DNA from: Candidatus Propionivibrio dominans
Lineage (GTDB): Bacteria > Pseudomonadota > Gammaproteobacteria > Burkholderiales > Rhodocyclaceae
Direction of reading: 5' to 3'
DNA length: 64,000 bases
NCBI GenBank assembly: GCA_016709335.1
Contig: JADJNC010000016.1
Location: 54,548 to 118,547 of the forward strand
Positions 50,601 to 60,872 of this stretch are shown here, one piece after another. The position numbers and the translations under genes are program-made. The first letter of the stretch is position 1. Every line of letters begins with the position of its first letter. The notes beneath the pieces were generated by a model. The model saw nothing but the letters and a program-made list of their open reading frames with translations, made no database searches and had not been told where the DNA came from.

Positions 50601-53600
50601 AAGTAGCGTGGTGCAATTGGTTTGTACCTTGGTGCCGGAATCCGTCCCCGGCGTGCAGGCCGCGGTCGGAACCGGTGCGGCAGGGGTGCCGATCTGGTCG
50701 GTTGTGGTGCACTCGACGACTTTTCCGGTGGCATCAGGATTAAATGGCGGGGTTCCTGCCGGCGTACAGGACGGTTCCACGGCAACCCATCCGGTATTGC
50801 TGATCGGGCAGGTCTTCGCGGTCACATAGGGCGAGGCACCCGATTCCGCTACGGGGGTGCACGTGGCGGTATTGACTGCTACCGCCCCCTGATACGTACA
50901 GGTGGTCGCCGTACTGACGACGATCGGGCTACCGCCCGAGGTCGGATCGGTTGAACAATTGTCAACAGTGCTGACCACCGCCGCACCAACCACCGGGAAG
51001 GAACCGGGAACACAATGCTTGGCGACAAGCTGGGTGTAGGAAGGAGCGGTGGATTGCGGCACTTCGGTACAGAGTTCCCACCAGAGCTTCAACCGGCGGT
51101 GTGGAATATTGGCACTCGACCGCCTGAGCATAATTTGTCGGACCGGCCGACGGGGCAACGACATCACAGGTTGCGCTTGCATTCACCCAGGCCGTCGGCG
51201 CGCCATAGGCACAGGTGGTTTTCGGGCCGGTGAAAGCGGGGCCGGCATCTTCGTTGGCGACACAGGTACTCAAACCCGTGGTTTGCGAGGCGGTCGCTTT
51301 ATGGACACAATCGACGGCCGGGCCGGCATAGGGCGATACCGTATCGCGATAGGCATTGCAGGTTCCTGCATTCAGATTCGTGGCGCTGGGAGTTCCGCTG
51401 TAGGCACAACTGACATTAGGCCCGGCATAGGGTGAACTGCCGGACTGCGGCACATCGGTACAACTGGCCACGGTCGCCGTCGTGGCGGTCGCCGCATAGG
51501 CGCACCTCACTTCAGGTGCGGCAAAGGTTCCGGACTGGGCAACGGTGGTACAGGAGGCCACGGGGCTGGTCGTTGTCGCCGTCGTCGCATAGGCGCAGGC
51601 GGTGGTCGAGCCCTGGGTGTAGATCGGGCCAGCTTCCGGGGGATCTACGGTGCATGAATTGAGACCGGTCGCCACCACGCCGGCACCATATCCGCAACCT
51701 ACATAAGGGGTGAAAGGCGGTACCGCCGATGCTGCAACCGGAGTACAGGTTAGCAGATTGGTCGCCACAACCGCTGCCGTGTATCCACAGGTGACGGAAG
51801 GACCGGTGAAGTTGACGGGCCCGGTCAGGTTGGTTGAGGGGGTACAGGTCGCCGGACTGGTCACCACCGCTGCTCCGGTAAAGCCACAGGTATACTGCGG
51901 AGCCGACGCGTTGGCCGGGGTCACCGCCGTGCAGCTTGCCACATTGTTGGTGCTGGCCGGCGTCGCATTGTGCGTGCACGTTCTGGCCGGGCCGGCATGC
52001 GGATTGCTGCCCGATTGCGCCACTGCGGTACAGGCCGTCTCATTGGTCAGCGTCACCACCGGTGCCGCCACCGTACCCGCGTAAACACAGCCAATCTTCG
52101 GTGTCGCTGCATTCGCCGGTGTCGACGTGTTGCAGGTTCCCACACTGGTCGTACTCGCTGCCGTCCCATTGTGCGTACACACGTTCTTGCCGGGCCGGCA
52201 TAAGGATTGCTGCCCGATTGCGCCACTGCGGTACAGGCCGTCTCATTGCTTAGCGTCACCACCGGTGCCGCCACCGTACCTGCGTAAACACAGTCGATCT
52301 TCGGTGTCGCTGCATTCGCCGGTGTCGCCTTGTTACAGGTTGCCACACTGGTCGTACTCGCCGCCGTCCCATTGTGCGTGCACGTTCTTGCCGGACCGGA
52401 ATACGGATTGCCGCCCGATTGCGCGACTGCGGTACAGGTCGTCTCATTGCTTAGCGTCACCACCGGTGCCGCCACCGTACCTGCGTAAACACAGTCGATC
52501 TTCGGTGTCGCTGCATTCGCCGGGGTCACCTTGTTACAGGTGGCCACACTGGTCGTGCTCGCCGCCGTCCCATTGTGCGTACACGTTCTTGCCGGACCGG
52601 AATACGGATTGCCGCCCGATTGCGCCACTACCGTACAGGTCGTCTCATTGGTCAACGTCACCGGTGCTCCAGTGTAGGTGCATGTTGTTTTTGTGTAGCT
52701 GCGTTGGCCGGGGTCGCCGCCGTGCAGGTCGCCACATCGGTGGTGCTGGCTGCCGTTGCCTCATGCGTACAAGTTCTGGCCGGGCCGGCGAAAGGTGAAC
52801 TTCCCGATTCGGCTACCGCAGTACAACTCGTCTGGTTGGTCAGCGTTACCGGCGCCGCGTAGGCAACAGCTCACCGAGGGTAAATAAGGCGAGGAACCCG
52901 ATTGGGCAACGGTAGTACCAACGTCCCAACCGTCGCGACAAGCGGTGTCGTCTCGTACGCACAGCTCACAGCCTGGGCCTCGGTATAATTCGGCGCGACC
53001 GATGCCGCCACCGATGTACATGATCACAGATTACCCACGACAACCGCCGTATCGTATCGGCATTGGGTATTCCTGACCCAGCCCGGACCAAAGGCTCGAA
53101 CGGTACACGAACTGACATTCACCCAGCCGGTGTTCTGCCAGGTATCCCCGCCATCCGTTGAATACTCATTTCTTTGCTGCAGTTGCCGGGTACTCGATTG
53201 CAGCATGTAAGTGCTGCTCCGTAAATCCCTGGTGGCCGAGGTGATGTTGAAAACCTTTTCCTGCAAGGGCGTGGTCACCGAGGTGATGTTGAATACCTGC
53301 TCCTGCAAGGGCGTGGTCACCGAGGTGATGTTGAATACCTGCTCCTGCAAAGGCGTTGTCACCGAGGTGATGTTGAAGACCTGTTCCTGCAGCGGTGTTG
53401 TTACCGAGGTGATGTTGAACACTCTTTCCTGCAGCGGTATCTCCGTCTGGACGAGATTGTAGGTATAACTCTCCAGCGGCCGTGTCGTCGATTGCAGCTT
53501 GTAAATTGATTCATTCAATACTTTCGTGCTGGCAATCAGCGGATAGGTGCGGCTTTCCAGGTTGTAGGTATCTCTGGTCAGCGGTGTGCTTCTTGTCTGC

Positions 53601-55413
53601 AGGGTTGTGGTCTCTTCCTTGAATGGATAGGTTGTCGTGGTAACCACCGATTGCGTCAACCGTTTGGAACTCGTTTGCTGCTGTTGAGTTCGACTTTCCA
53701 CCAGAAAGGTATTGATTCCGATCTGCTCTTCAGACTTGTTCGTCTGGGAAACCGTCTTTGTTTGCGTACCGCCGTCGTAATACGGACGTTTGAGGTCGCC
53801 GTCCTGCTGGCCAATGGCGGTCGTGCCGTCAATGCGCACCGGGTCACTCGTGTCGTTCCAGTAGCCATCGGTCGACAGGATGGTGAAATTCTGCTGACAG
53901 GAGTACTGCATTGGCTCGTTGACCGGCAGGGTGTTCAAGGTCGAGCCCGTGGCCGAGTACTGGCCGGCGTACAGGCGCCCGATGGTGGACAGCCCGGTGC
54001 GCAAGGGCGTTTGCGCCAAACGGCACGGCGTTCAGGAATTTGGTGTACCACTCGTATTTCTGTGCGCCGTTAAAGGCACTGGGATTCAGGAATTGAGTGC
54101 CGCCGCCATTGTTGATGCTGTAATAGCCGACCCGGAACTTGTCATCGACCGCAGAAAAGGCAATGCTCGATGCCGTTTTCATCATCTGCATGCGGGTGTG
54201 GTAATAGGCATACCAGTTGGCGTAGTTGGTCATTTCTTCAGCATAAGTGCAGGTGGCGCCCGCACAATCGGTGCGGTCTGCACCCTTGAAATAGCTGGTC
54301 ACTGTAGGGGTAATCACGTTGAGCACGCTGCTCCCAGGGACATTGCCGTTGCTGAAGGCACCAGGCGTGGTTGTCCCCCCGGTGACCACCGGTGTCGAGC
54401 TGGTTGCTGCAGGCGCCGTGATGGTGACTACCTGGTTCAAGCTGACAGCACTATAGCCAACCACGGTGCACGGGGTAGCGCCGGTAATGCCATACGTACA
54501 CGCGTTGATCTTGGCGGCAATATCGGCCGCCAGAGAGACGTCAGAGAGCCCCGTTGCATCCGCCGGAATGATCCTTAAGCCATCAACAGTAATGTTGCTT
54601 ACCGTTCCGGGAGCACTCACCGTCAGGGTAGCGGTATGCGGCCTCGGCATGCGCGGGAAGGTGTACGGGGTCACCCCGTTCGTCGCATTGACCGGCGTAT
54701 CCTCAATATTGCTGGCCTGACACGATGTGCCGGCGTTGGCCGTGGTGTCCACGGAGATCGCCGAGGTGGTGCACCAGCGCAATTTGGCCGGGAAGGTGTA
54801 AGCGCCCGAAGGCGTCGCCGAGGCGATACAGGTTCTGAGCTGGCCACTGTTGCAGTATTCACCAGGTACCGTGGTGTAGGAAAAGGCATTGCCTTCCAGG
54901 TTGGCCGTTGCCGCCGACTGAATGCCATAGCCATCGACTTTGACCGCCTTCCAGTTGGGGAGGAGCGCGGTGGCCGAGCCGTCTCCGCCCGTGGCCGCAC
55001 TTTGCCCCGTCTGGCTGGGGTAGGTGGTGGTATCCAGCGCCCCGGTATTGTCGTACATCACCGGTGCACGATAACGGGTTGCCGGGTTAGGCGACGCCGT
55101 TGTAGGCACCATTGAAGAAACGATGCGCCGGGGTGACGATGGTCAGTACGCTGCTGATCGTGGCCTGGTAGGGGCCGGCCCAGTCGGGCAGGTAATCGGA
55201 TTTCATGCTGCCCGAGTCATCCAGAACAAACATGACATTGGGCAAGGCATTGATTTTGGTTGACAGGGCAAAGGGTTCGGTAGCCAGCGCCGTTGCCGCT
55301 GCATGCGCATTGGCCACCAGCAACGCAGAAAAGAGTGCGCCGCCGACGATCCGGTAGAGTCGTTTGAACGTTTGGCTACCTGAGGACGTTGAGAACGATG
55401 TATGAGTGGTCAT
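47616..55413 (-). CDS. pilY1: Giant PilY1-family pilus tip adhesin, multiply frameshifted
   Basis: One gene of about 7.8 kb (about 2,600 codons). Domain order: signal peptide (LYRIVGGALFSALLVANAHA), a von Willebrand A-like start with the D-D-S-G-S metal site in NVMFVLDDSGSMKSDYL, a region with YEWYTKFLN and NFTILSTDGYWND, a run of 14-residue repeats (53175-53640), a very long cysteine-rich repeat region (about 50450-53020), then the PilY1/PilC C-terminal propeller (VVYAGANDGMLHAFAARG, GQELWAYIPTMVIPNLY, VGGLARGGRGYYALDITDP). PilY1 sits at type IV pilus tips and acts in adhesion, pilus assembly and surface sensing. About ten frame changes are needed to join the pieces; all frames are otherwise coherent. 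Last gene of the minor-pilin operon. Confidence 0.88.
51940..52700 (-). repeat. Tandem 201-bp (67-residue) cysteine-rich repeats in pilY1
   Basis: The landmark TCTCATTG recurs at 52038, 52241, 52442 and 52643, a period of 201-203 bases. Each unit encodes CTAVAQSGSNPYAGPARTC, THNGTAASTTSVATCNK, TPANAATPKIDCVYAG and TVAAPVVTLSNET with small variations. More diverged cysteine-pair units continue toward 50450. Confidence 0.92.
53175..53640 (-). repeat. Tandem 42-bp (14-residue) repeats in pilY1
   Basis: Five near-identical units (landmark GAGGTGATGTTGA at 53238, 53280, 53322, 53364 and 53406) encode VFNITSVTTPLQEQ. Diverged 14-residue units (TYNLESRTYPLIAS, IYKLQSTTRPLESY, TYNLVQTEIPLQER) precede them and STYMLQSSTRQLQQ follows. 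Confidence 0.92.
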
Positions 55414-55428
55414 GGCAATCTCCCTGCT

Positions 55429-56093
55429 TTAGCGGGCAACGATGGTCTGGATGTAACTGACGGTATTGCGCGGTCCGGCAATACGGCTGGTAACGCGGTA
55501 GTAATACTGGGGAACCTGGGTCATCTGCGGGTTACCGGAGCCGAGGCTGCCGCCGGATTGCGAAGCCAGTTGGGAACGGCTGGCACAGCCGGTGGGCAGA
55601 AGAGCCGGGTCACCGGCGGTCTGGCACAGGCGCTGGATGGTGTAAGTCACGGTGTTGCCGACGGCATCTACTGGCAATGCACAGACGCGATTCTCACAGG
55701 TTCCCGGCAATGCGGCGGGTAGAGGATCAATATCTGTCGACCAATAGGTATCCCAGTTCGCCGGATTGCCTGCGGCAAGTGTCGAGGCGGAATAGGCTCT
55801 GGCAAAGTTATCGCTTTGCAGGGCGATAGTGCTCATGGCCAAAGGATTACCGAGTTCGATCGAACGGATCGCGGCTTCCGTGCCGGCGTCACCAGGATCG
55901 TCGCCGCTTGCTGAAAGGCCAGATTGCCGGCGATGATACTGGTCGTGCTGACCGAACGAACCAGCGCGATCCCGCCGATGGTCAGCGCGACCAGAATGAT
56001 CAGTGCGATCATCAGCACGACGCCGCCTTGTCGGGCAGCCAGTGTGCACCGCTTATGGGTGATTGAGGGAGCAGGGAATAATGGATTTAACAT
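55429..56093 (-). CDS. pilX: Minor pilin assembly protein PilX, frameshifted
   Basis: The N-terminus RQGGVVLMIALIILVALTIGGIALVRSVSTTSIIAGNLAFQQAA is the PilX_N pattern (class III-like leader then a hydrophobic helix). The frame shifts at about 55890 and resumes as GDAGTEAAIRSIELGNPLAM. The globular domain has cysteine pairs (GTCENRVCALP, LCQTAGDPALLPTGC). One missing base fits the length. It overlaps the end of pilW by seven bases. Confidence 0.85.
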
Positions 56094-57318
56094 GAGGGCA
56101 CCACTCCGCTCGCAGGCGGGATATGTACGTTACGCAGCGGTATGACGGTCTGGAATACCTTGTAGCGAAAATCCAGCCCCGTCGGCCAGGTCGGGTCGGG
56201 GTCCGGCAGGCCGATCGCGACAGCCGCCGCTTCCGCAGCATTGATGCTTGTCAGTACGACGGTGTCGCTGCCGGCCCACAAGGGCGCTGCCGGGGTGACA
56301 TGCACGGTCAGCGCCGGCCAGTCCGCAGTTTTTCCGGCTGGCTGCTGCGCGCAACCAGCGCGATACGCACGGCAGAGGCCCGGATCAAGGCACAGGCATT
56401 AGCCGTATTGCCGGCCGGAAAAGCGGGAACCGGCCTGGTTCGATCCCACACATCGACCGCACCATCCATTGCTGCGGCACTGGTATCCCGCCCATATTGC
56501 GCACGCAGGCTGACCACATTGTTGGCAACCGGTACCCAGACTGTCGCATCCCCGTTATTGGCAGCCAGGCCGCAATCGTTTGCCGTGTAGTCGCACACCG
56601 TCAGGTTTTGATTACGCACGGCATAGGCGCGCACCGTGGGCGCAGGTCCCAGATTGAACAGTTTGTCGCCGGGGACGATGCCGACAAAACCAGCGGCCAC
56701 CGCTACATTCGGGCTCACCACCCCCGTAACCGTGGTTAACGCCAGAGTGCAAGGCGATGGCCTGGCCTGGGGAACAGCGACCACTCTTTCACCGACGAGG
56801 AAACCGGTCGGCGTTCTCACCGCATAACTGTTGGCCGCCGGGACGGCATCGATAGTGTCGCCCTCGACCGACCCATTGCCATTGCCGGCGACAATCAGCA
56901 GCGTGTCGGTATCCGCATCCTGACCGGTAATGAGTGCAGGATTGATCGTCACCGGGATCAGGGGAAGCGCAGCGCCGCCGACCAGCAAACCGCTCACCGT
57001 GCACCCGATCACTTCCACCGAACTGATTCCCCAGCCGCTTTGCTGCATATTCCGCTGCACACCATAGAGCGAAACGGCGCCACTGCTGATCGCATCGTCG
57101 CCGCCACCGGTCGTGCGTTTCTGCCCCTCGAACACGCTGAACACCTGCATCATGACGATGATGCCGAGCAGACCGATCACCATCGCCACCATTACTTCAA
57201 CCAGGCTGAAGCCTGCGGCGTAAGCCACACCACGTTGCGAGCAGGCTGGATGGGCGCAACTTTCGCGTGGCCATCGCGAAGGCTTTGTTGTCACAGTCTT
57301 GAAAGCACTCGGATTCAA
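56087..57318 (-). CDS. pilW: Minor pilin PilW, frameshifted
   Basis: The type III prepilin signal AAGFSLVEVMVAMVIGLLGIIVMMQVF (cleavage G|F with Glu at +5) is followed by FEGQKRTTGGGDDAISSGAVSLYGVQRNMQQSGWGIS, typical of PilW. The single frame change at about 56315 is near the C-terminus, which continues as HVTPAAPLWAGSDTVVL...FRYKVFQTVIPLRNVHIP. The length modulo three implies one missing base. Confidence 0.85.
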
Positions 57319-57326
57319 GGCAACCT

Positions 57327-57785
57327 CTAAATGATTTGCACTACGACTTGATAGCGGTGGGGGACGGTCTCGTTGGGTGGCCTCCAGCGCACCGTAACGG
57401 TCACAACACTGGCAGTTTGCGGCGGCCCGGGTACTCCAGGTATCACGGTTACCCGCGGATCGTTGAGATCAGCACCCGGCAAGGCAGCGCGCACCCTGGC
57501 CCGCCAGAGAAGGAAAAGCGGGCCGTCGACCAAAACACTGGTACCCAGCGCATCGTCGTCATCACCCTGGAAGTTGGCCTGCAAGGTTGCGCCGTCGCGA
57601 TTACCGGTCATCATCTGCCCGACTAGTTCGTTCGCCAGCAGGCCGGCATCGGTGCGATATTTTGCATCGCGCGTCGCGGCCACTGCCGAGGCCTGCAAGC
57701 CAACGATGCCGAGAACACCCAGCGAAAAGATGAGAATGGCGATCAGCGCTTCCAGCAGCATGATGCCCGATTGTTGTTTGCGCAT
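57327..57785 (-). CDS. pilV: Minor pilin PilV
   Basis: About 152 residues. The prepilin signal is RKQQSGIMLLEALIAILIFSLGVLGIVGLQ (G|I, Glu five residues on), then AVAATRDAKYRTDAGLLANELVGQMM, the standard PilV start. The start at 57785 is preferred over the upstream ATG because it places the signal peptide correctly. No frame damage is seen. Confidence 0.88.
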   Translation of the reverse strand: MRKQQSGIMLLEALIAILIFSLGVLGIVGLQASAVAATRDAKYRTDAGLLANELVGQMMTGNRDGATLQANFQGDDDDALGTSVLVDGPLFLLWRARVRAALPGADLNDPRVTVIPGVPGPPQTASVVTVTVRWRPPNETVPHRYQVVVQII

Positions 57786-57793
57786 GATTTCTC

Positions 57794-58401
57794 CTAACAT
57801 AGCTGAGGATCACCAGCAGGCCGGTTCGGATCACACATGCGAATCTGCCCGCCGACAGTGACTGTCACCCGCAGGCAACGCATCGTCGTGCAATCGCCCA
57901 CGGCGGCAACTGGCTGCACGTTGATGACCACCGGATTGGTCGCCAGGAACGGCGGCAAGCCGCCCGAGTCCGTTGAAAGTGAAGGTTGACTGCTCCGCGG
58001 CGACAAGCACATTGCCCGAACCCTCGGCCGCTGTACGCCTCTGCAGTATGCGCGGTGCCGGATTGCCAGGCCGCGTCGTTTACCGGAACGTCATCTCTCA
58101 ACAAGGCGGCATCACAGGCACCCGCTGGATTGTCATAACTGACAATCCGGTTGCTGGTGTCAATGTCAGCGCAACCCGCAGTGAGGTCATTCACAAGCTG
58201 GAAGCGAACCAAGGCATTTCGCCGCACCGCCTCGCCGCGTGCAAGTTGAAGCCCGTTCTGTATGGCCTCAGCCGTAGTTCGAATTCTCATGTTACCGATC
58301 CAGACTCTGAAACTCGACGCACCGAGTGCGAGCAAAATGCCGAGAACAGCCACCCCGATCAGCAGTTCAATCATCGAAAAACCTCGCCCGGCCTGTTTCA
58401 T
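57794..58401 (-). CDS. fimT: Minor pilin FimT/GspH-like, frameshifted
   Basis: The N-terminal GRGFSMIELLIGVAVLGILLALGASSFRVWIGNMRIRTTAEAIQNGLQLARGEAVRRNALVRF is a classic FimT/GspH prepilin. The frame is lost between about 58070 and 57960 (two changes) and regained as NPVVINVQPVAAVGDCTTMRCLRVTVTVGGQIRMCDPN, a typical GspH end. It starts three bases after the pilE stop. Confidence 0.83.
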
Positions 58402-58404
58402 GAC

Positions 58405-58851
58405 CTAACAGCCGCTCTTGCTAGTAATCCAGCAATTATTTTGTGTCGCTGCGGGCCATGCCGAACCTGCAGCGATGCTCGAAGCTTTAACATTGGACTG
58501 ATTTACCGTATAGACGAAACCAGCCATCTTGCCTTGACCGGTGGCCGTAAGCGTAAAAGTGTTTGCGGCAAGATTTGCGCAGGTAAAAGCAAAATCAGGA
58601 TTGTCAGCCGCAGGCGGCAGTGCGATCTCCGTTGCGGCCGGAGCAGCCGTGCAGGCCGTTGGATATACACGATTGTCCTGAAAAAACTGTTCCATCCTGA
58701 CGCGCATGTCCGACAAGGCTGCGGTAGCCCTGGTGATCCGGCTGCGCGTGACGTACTCGCTGTAGTTCGGGATGGCGATGGCCATAAGTATCCCGATCAC
58801 CGCGATGACGATCATCAGTTCGATCAGGGTAAATCCGGAATCTCTTTTCAT
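58405..58851 (-). CDS. pilE: Type IV pilin PilE
   Basis: A 148-residue pilin. Leader MKRDSG|FTLIELMIVIAVIGILMAIAIPNYSEYV, with Gly6 before the cleavage site and Glu5 of the mature protein. The C-terminal disulfide loop is bounded by the cysteines in NNCWITSKSGC. It is the first gene of the pil operon. The gene is undamaged, in contrast to its neighbours. Confidence 0.88.
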   Translation of the reverse strand: MKRDSGFTLIELMIVIAVIGILMAIAIPNYSEYVTRSRITRATAALSDMRVRMEQFFQDNRVYPTACTAAPAATEIALPPAADNPDFAFTCANLAANTFTLTATGQGKMAGFVYTVNQSNVKASSIAAGSAWPAATQNNCWITSKSGC

Positions 58852-59064
58852 TTCACGCACCTCTTGAGCATTTGGGTTCATTGAAGCAGAAGATTCGGTA
58901 GAACGTCCACCGATATCCGATTAGCGGTAAGTTTCTCGCAGCAAGCGGCGTCCAAGGTGTTTTTTTCATTCGGTTTTTTTGCGCCGGGTAGTCCATTTTG
59001 GTAAAGCACGAATGCTGATGATTGCCATCATAGAACTGTAATCTAAGCGCGCTAGAGTAACTCT

Positions 59065-59244
59065 ATGCGAACGACTATTATCATGCTCTTTATCGGAATC
59101 CTCTGTGCGGTGGCTGGCCTGTACACCGCCAGGCTTCTTATTGAACGACTGGATCGCTACTTTACCAAACGACGGGCTTGGCAGATACGCTCTCACTTGC
59201 ACCGAAAGCGGGTTCTGCGTGATCCACGCAAATTGACAGCGTAA
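59065..59244 (+). CDS. Possible small membrane protein
   Basis: A 59-codon ORF: MRTTIIMLFIGILCAVAGLYTARLLIERLDRY, one membrane helix, then a strongly basic tail (TKRRAWQIRSHLHRKRVLRDPRK). It lies in the 450-base gap between pilE and the IS element. The layout (helix plus basic tail) is protein-like, but I have no family match, so this is a weak call. Confidence 0.4.
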   Translation: MRTTIIMLFIGILCAVAGLYTARLLIERLDRYFTKRRAWQIRSHLHRKRVLRDPRKLTA

Positions 59245-59324
59245 ATGCCTGCCTGGTCTGTCGCCCGAAAACCTGGAAACCCGGTGCATTCAGCGTATTA
59301 TTGAGACTTCCGTAATTCATGACA

Positions 59325-59837
59325 TCACCACAACGTAGCCTGCATCCAACAAGCAGCGATGATCGAAGGGCGCTTCTGAGCGCTCTTGAGCTTGTTGCGA
59401 GCGGTCGTGTGCAGTTCGCTCAGATTGTTGGGGCAGTAATTGGCGAGCGCATGTCGCTTGAGCCAGGCCCACAGATATTCGACCGGATTCATGTCCGGCG
59501 CGTACGGCGGCAGGAAGGCGATTTGAATGTGCCCGTCCAGTCGGTCGAGATACTCGCGCACCAAGCGGCTGCGATGCGCCCTCAAACCATCCCAGATGAC
59601 CAGCAGCGGCTGTTTCAAGTGGGCCTTGAGCGCTTTGAGGAACTCGACGATCTCTTCTTTCTTGATGCTGCCCTCGTGCAAACGAAACAAACAGTTGGTT
59701 CGCGTGATTCCGGCAATAACCGAGACGTGGGTCCAGTTGAAATGAAACTGAATAATCGGTGTTTGCCCTTTGGGTGCCCAAGTCCGCACTCGGGTGGGGC
59801 GCTCGCTGAGGCCGGACTCGTCGACAAAAACGATCAA
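59325..59837 (-). CDS. IS630 transposase, catalytic DDE frame
   Basis: The DDE domain follows the shift: IVFVDESGLSE (first Asp), LLVIWDGLRAHRS (second Asp) and FLPPYAPDMNPVEYLWAWLKRH (Glu in NPVEY). It ends immediately before the left inverted repeat. The separate start would be a TTG and may not be used if the frameshift is programmed. Confidence 0.88.
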   Translation of the reverse strand: MIVFVDESGLSERPTRVRTWAPKGQTPIIQFHFNWTHVSVIAGITRTNCLFRLHEGSIKKEEIVEFLKALKAHLKQPLLVIWDGLRAHRSRLVREYLDRLDGHIQIAFLPPYAPDMNPVEYLWAWLKRHALANYCPNNLSELHTTARNKLKSAQKRPSIIAACWMQATLW

Positions 59838-60319
59838 TCGACCGTCTCGCTGGGCTTTTTTTTAAGGCGGGGCCAAGTACGGCGCTTCCAATGGCGTACG
59901 GCGTCTTCATTGCGTTCGATGGCGCGCTTCTCAGGTTTCTGCGGACTGAAGCCCAACGAACCCAAGATGCGCCAGATTTGTGTTTGCCCGAAGCGCACGC
60001 CATGCAGGCGCTCGATGACGGCGCCGACGCGCTTGAGTGTCCATAACTCGGTGGCAAATCCGTGCTCGGTCGGACTGCGCAGGAGCGTTGCTCGAACCGC
60101 TGCCAATTGCCGCTCATCGAGTTGGGCCGGGCGGCCTCGTTCCGGCACGGCGCGCAGTGCATCGATACCGCCTTCATCAAGCAGACCTTTCCACGTATAT
60201 ACCGTTTGCCGTGCCACGCCCACGGCCGTGGCAACGTCGGCGCAGCCTTTGCCCGCAAGGAGCATCCGTCCTGCCTTCAATCTTTTCTTTGTAGCTTCGC
60301 TCAGCCGCTTTTGTGCCAT
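59834..60319 (-). CDS. IS630 transposase, N-terminal DNA-binding frame
   Basis: Start MAQKRLSEATKKRLKAGRMLLAGKGCADVATAVGVARQTVYTWKGLLDEGG: winged helix-turn-helix of IS630 transposases. It ends LKKKPSETVD after an A8G run. A -1 shift on the run AAAAAAAAG continues as AQRDGRLIVFVDESGLSERP, so the full transposase is made by frameshifting here. Confidence 0.85.
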   Translation of the reverse strand: MAQKRLSEATKKRLKAGRMLLAGKGCADVATAVGVARQTVYTWKGLLDEGGIDALRAVPERGRPAQLDERQLAAVRATLLRSPTEHGFATELWTLKRVGAVIERLHGVRFGQTQIWRILGSLGFSPQKPEKRAIERNEDAVRHWKRRTWPRLKKKPSETVD

Positions 60320-60400
60320 GACAACATTCTCCAATATCGCTCTTGGAGATACAACGTTTCAGAAGATCATTGGTTGTCATGAATTACGGAAACATCAATA

Positions 60401-60841
60401 GCATTCCTTGCTTCTGACTGGCACGCGGCGTGAAGATTTGGCCGGCCTGAAATGCTTAGAAGTAGATCTTCAATGGAACAGGATCTCCATCAAGGAAAAG
60501 AGTGGAGGCAAGCGCATTTTTCCGCGGAAGCCTTTTGTTTCTTCGCGGCCGGCTGCGTTACCGCGCCGCAATGAATGGGTATTCTCAGAGCCTGGCAACC
60601 TGCCAGCTCTATCCCTGCACGGTCTGCGCCGTAATTTTGGCACGCTTGCTCAATGGGCAGAATGCCCGACAGGTGTGTCGGCGCAACAAGCGCCATAGCC
60701 GAGAAGCATTACCGCCGCCGGCCGCTTGACCTGCTGCGCCAGTGGCACATCAAGATTGAAGCCTGGATTCTCGAACACGCCGGGATTGAATTCGTCCCAG
60801 AGAAGGCCGGTTTGCGAGTGGTGCTAAGCAGCGCTTCTTGA
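60401..60841 (+). pseudogene. Truncated tyrosine integrase remnant
   Basis: The C-terminal part of an integrase related to the one at 61807: LTGTRREDLAGLK (first Arg), ALPRRNEWVFS, LSLHGLRRNFGTLAQW (H-x-x-R) and AEKHYRRRPLDLLRQW (H...Y). It starts abruptly at the right edge of the IS element. About 20 residues are deleted before LPALSLHGLRR, and the frame is broken again near AQQAP. The 5' two-thirds are absent from the left side of the IS. Confidence 0.88.
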
Positions 60842-60872
60842 CTATGCACACAAACATACATACGCTATAACC

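Larger units (their letters stand above)
59301..60398 (-). mobile_element. IS630-family insertion sequence
   Basis: A 1,098-bp element flanked by TA (59299-59300 and 60399-60400), the expected IS630 target duplication. The terminal inverted repeats begin TTGA and share TTCCGTAATTCATGACA exactly (59308-59324 and 60375-60391). It contains two overlapping transposase frames on the minus strand. Confidence 0.9.

Noticed and set aside
51940..53640. CRISPR-like regular repeats
   Set aside because: The repeats are coding, contiguous without spacers, and translate in frame into PilY1; no cas gene is present.
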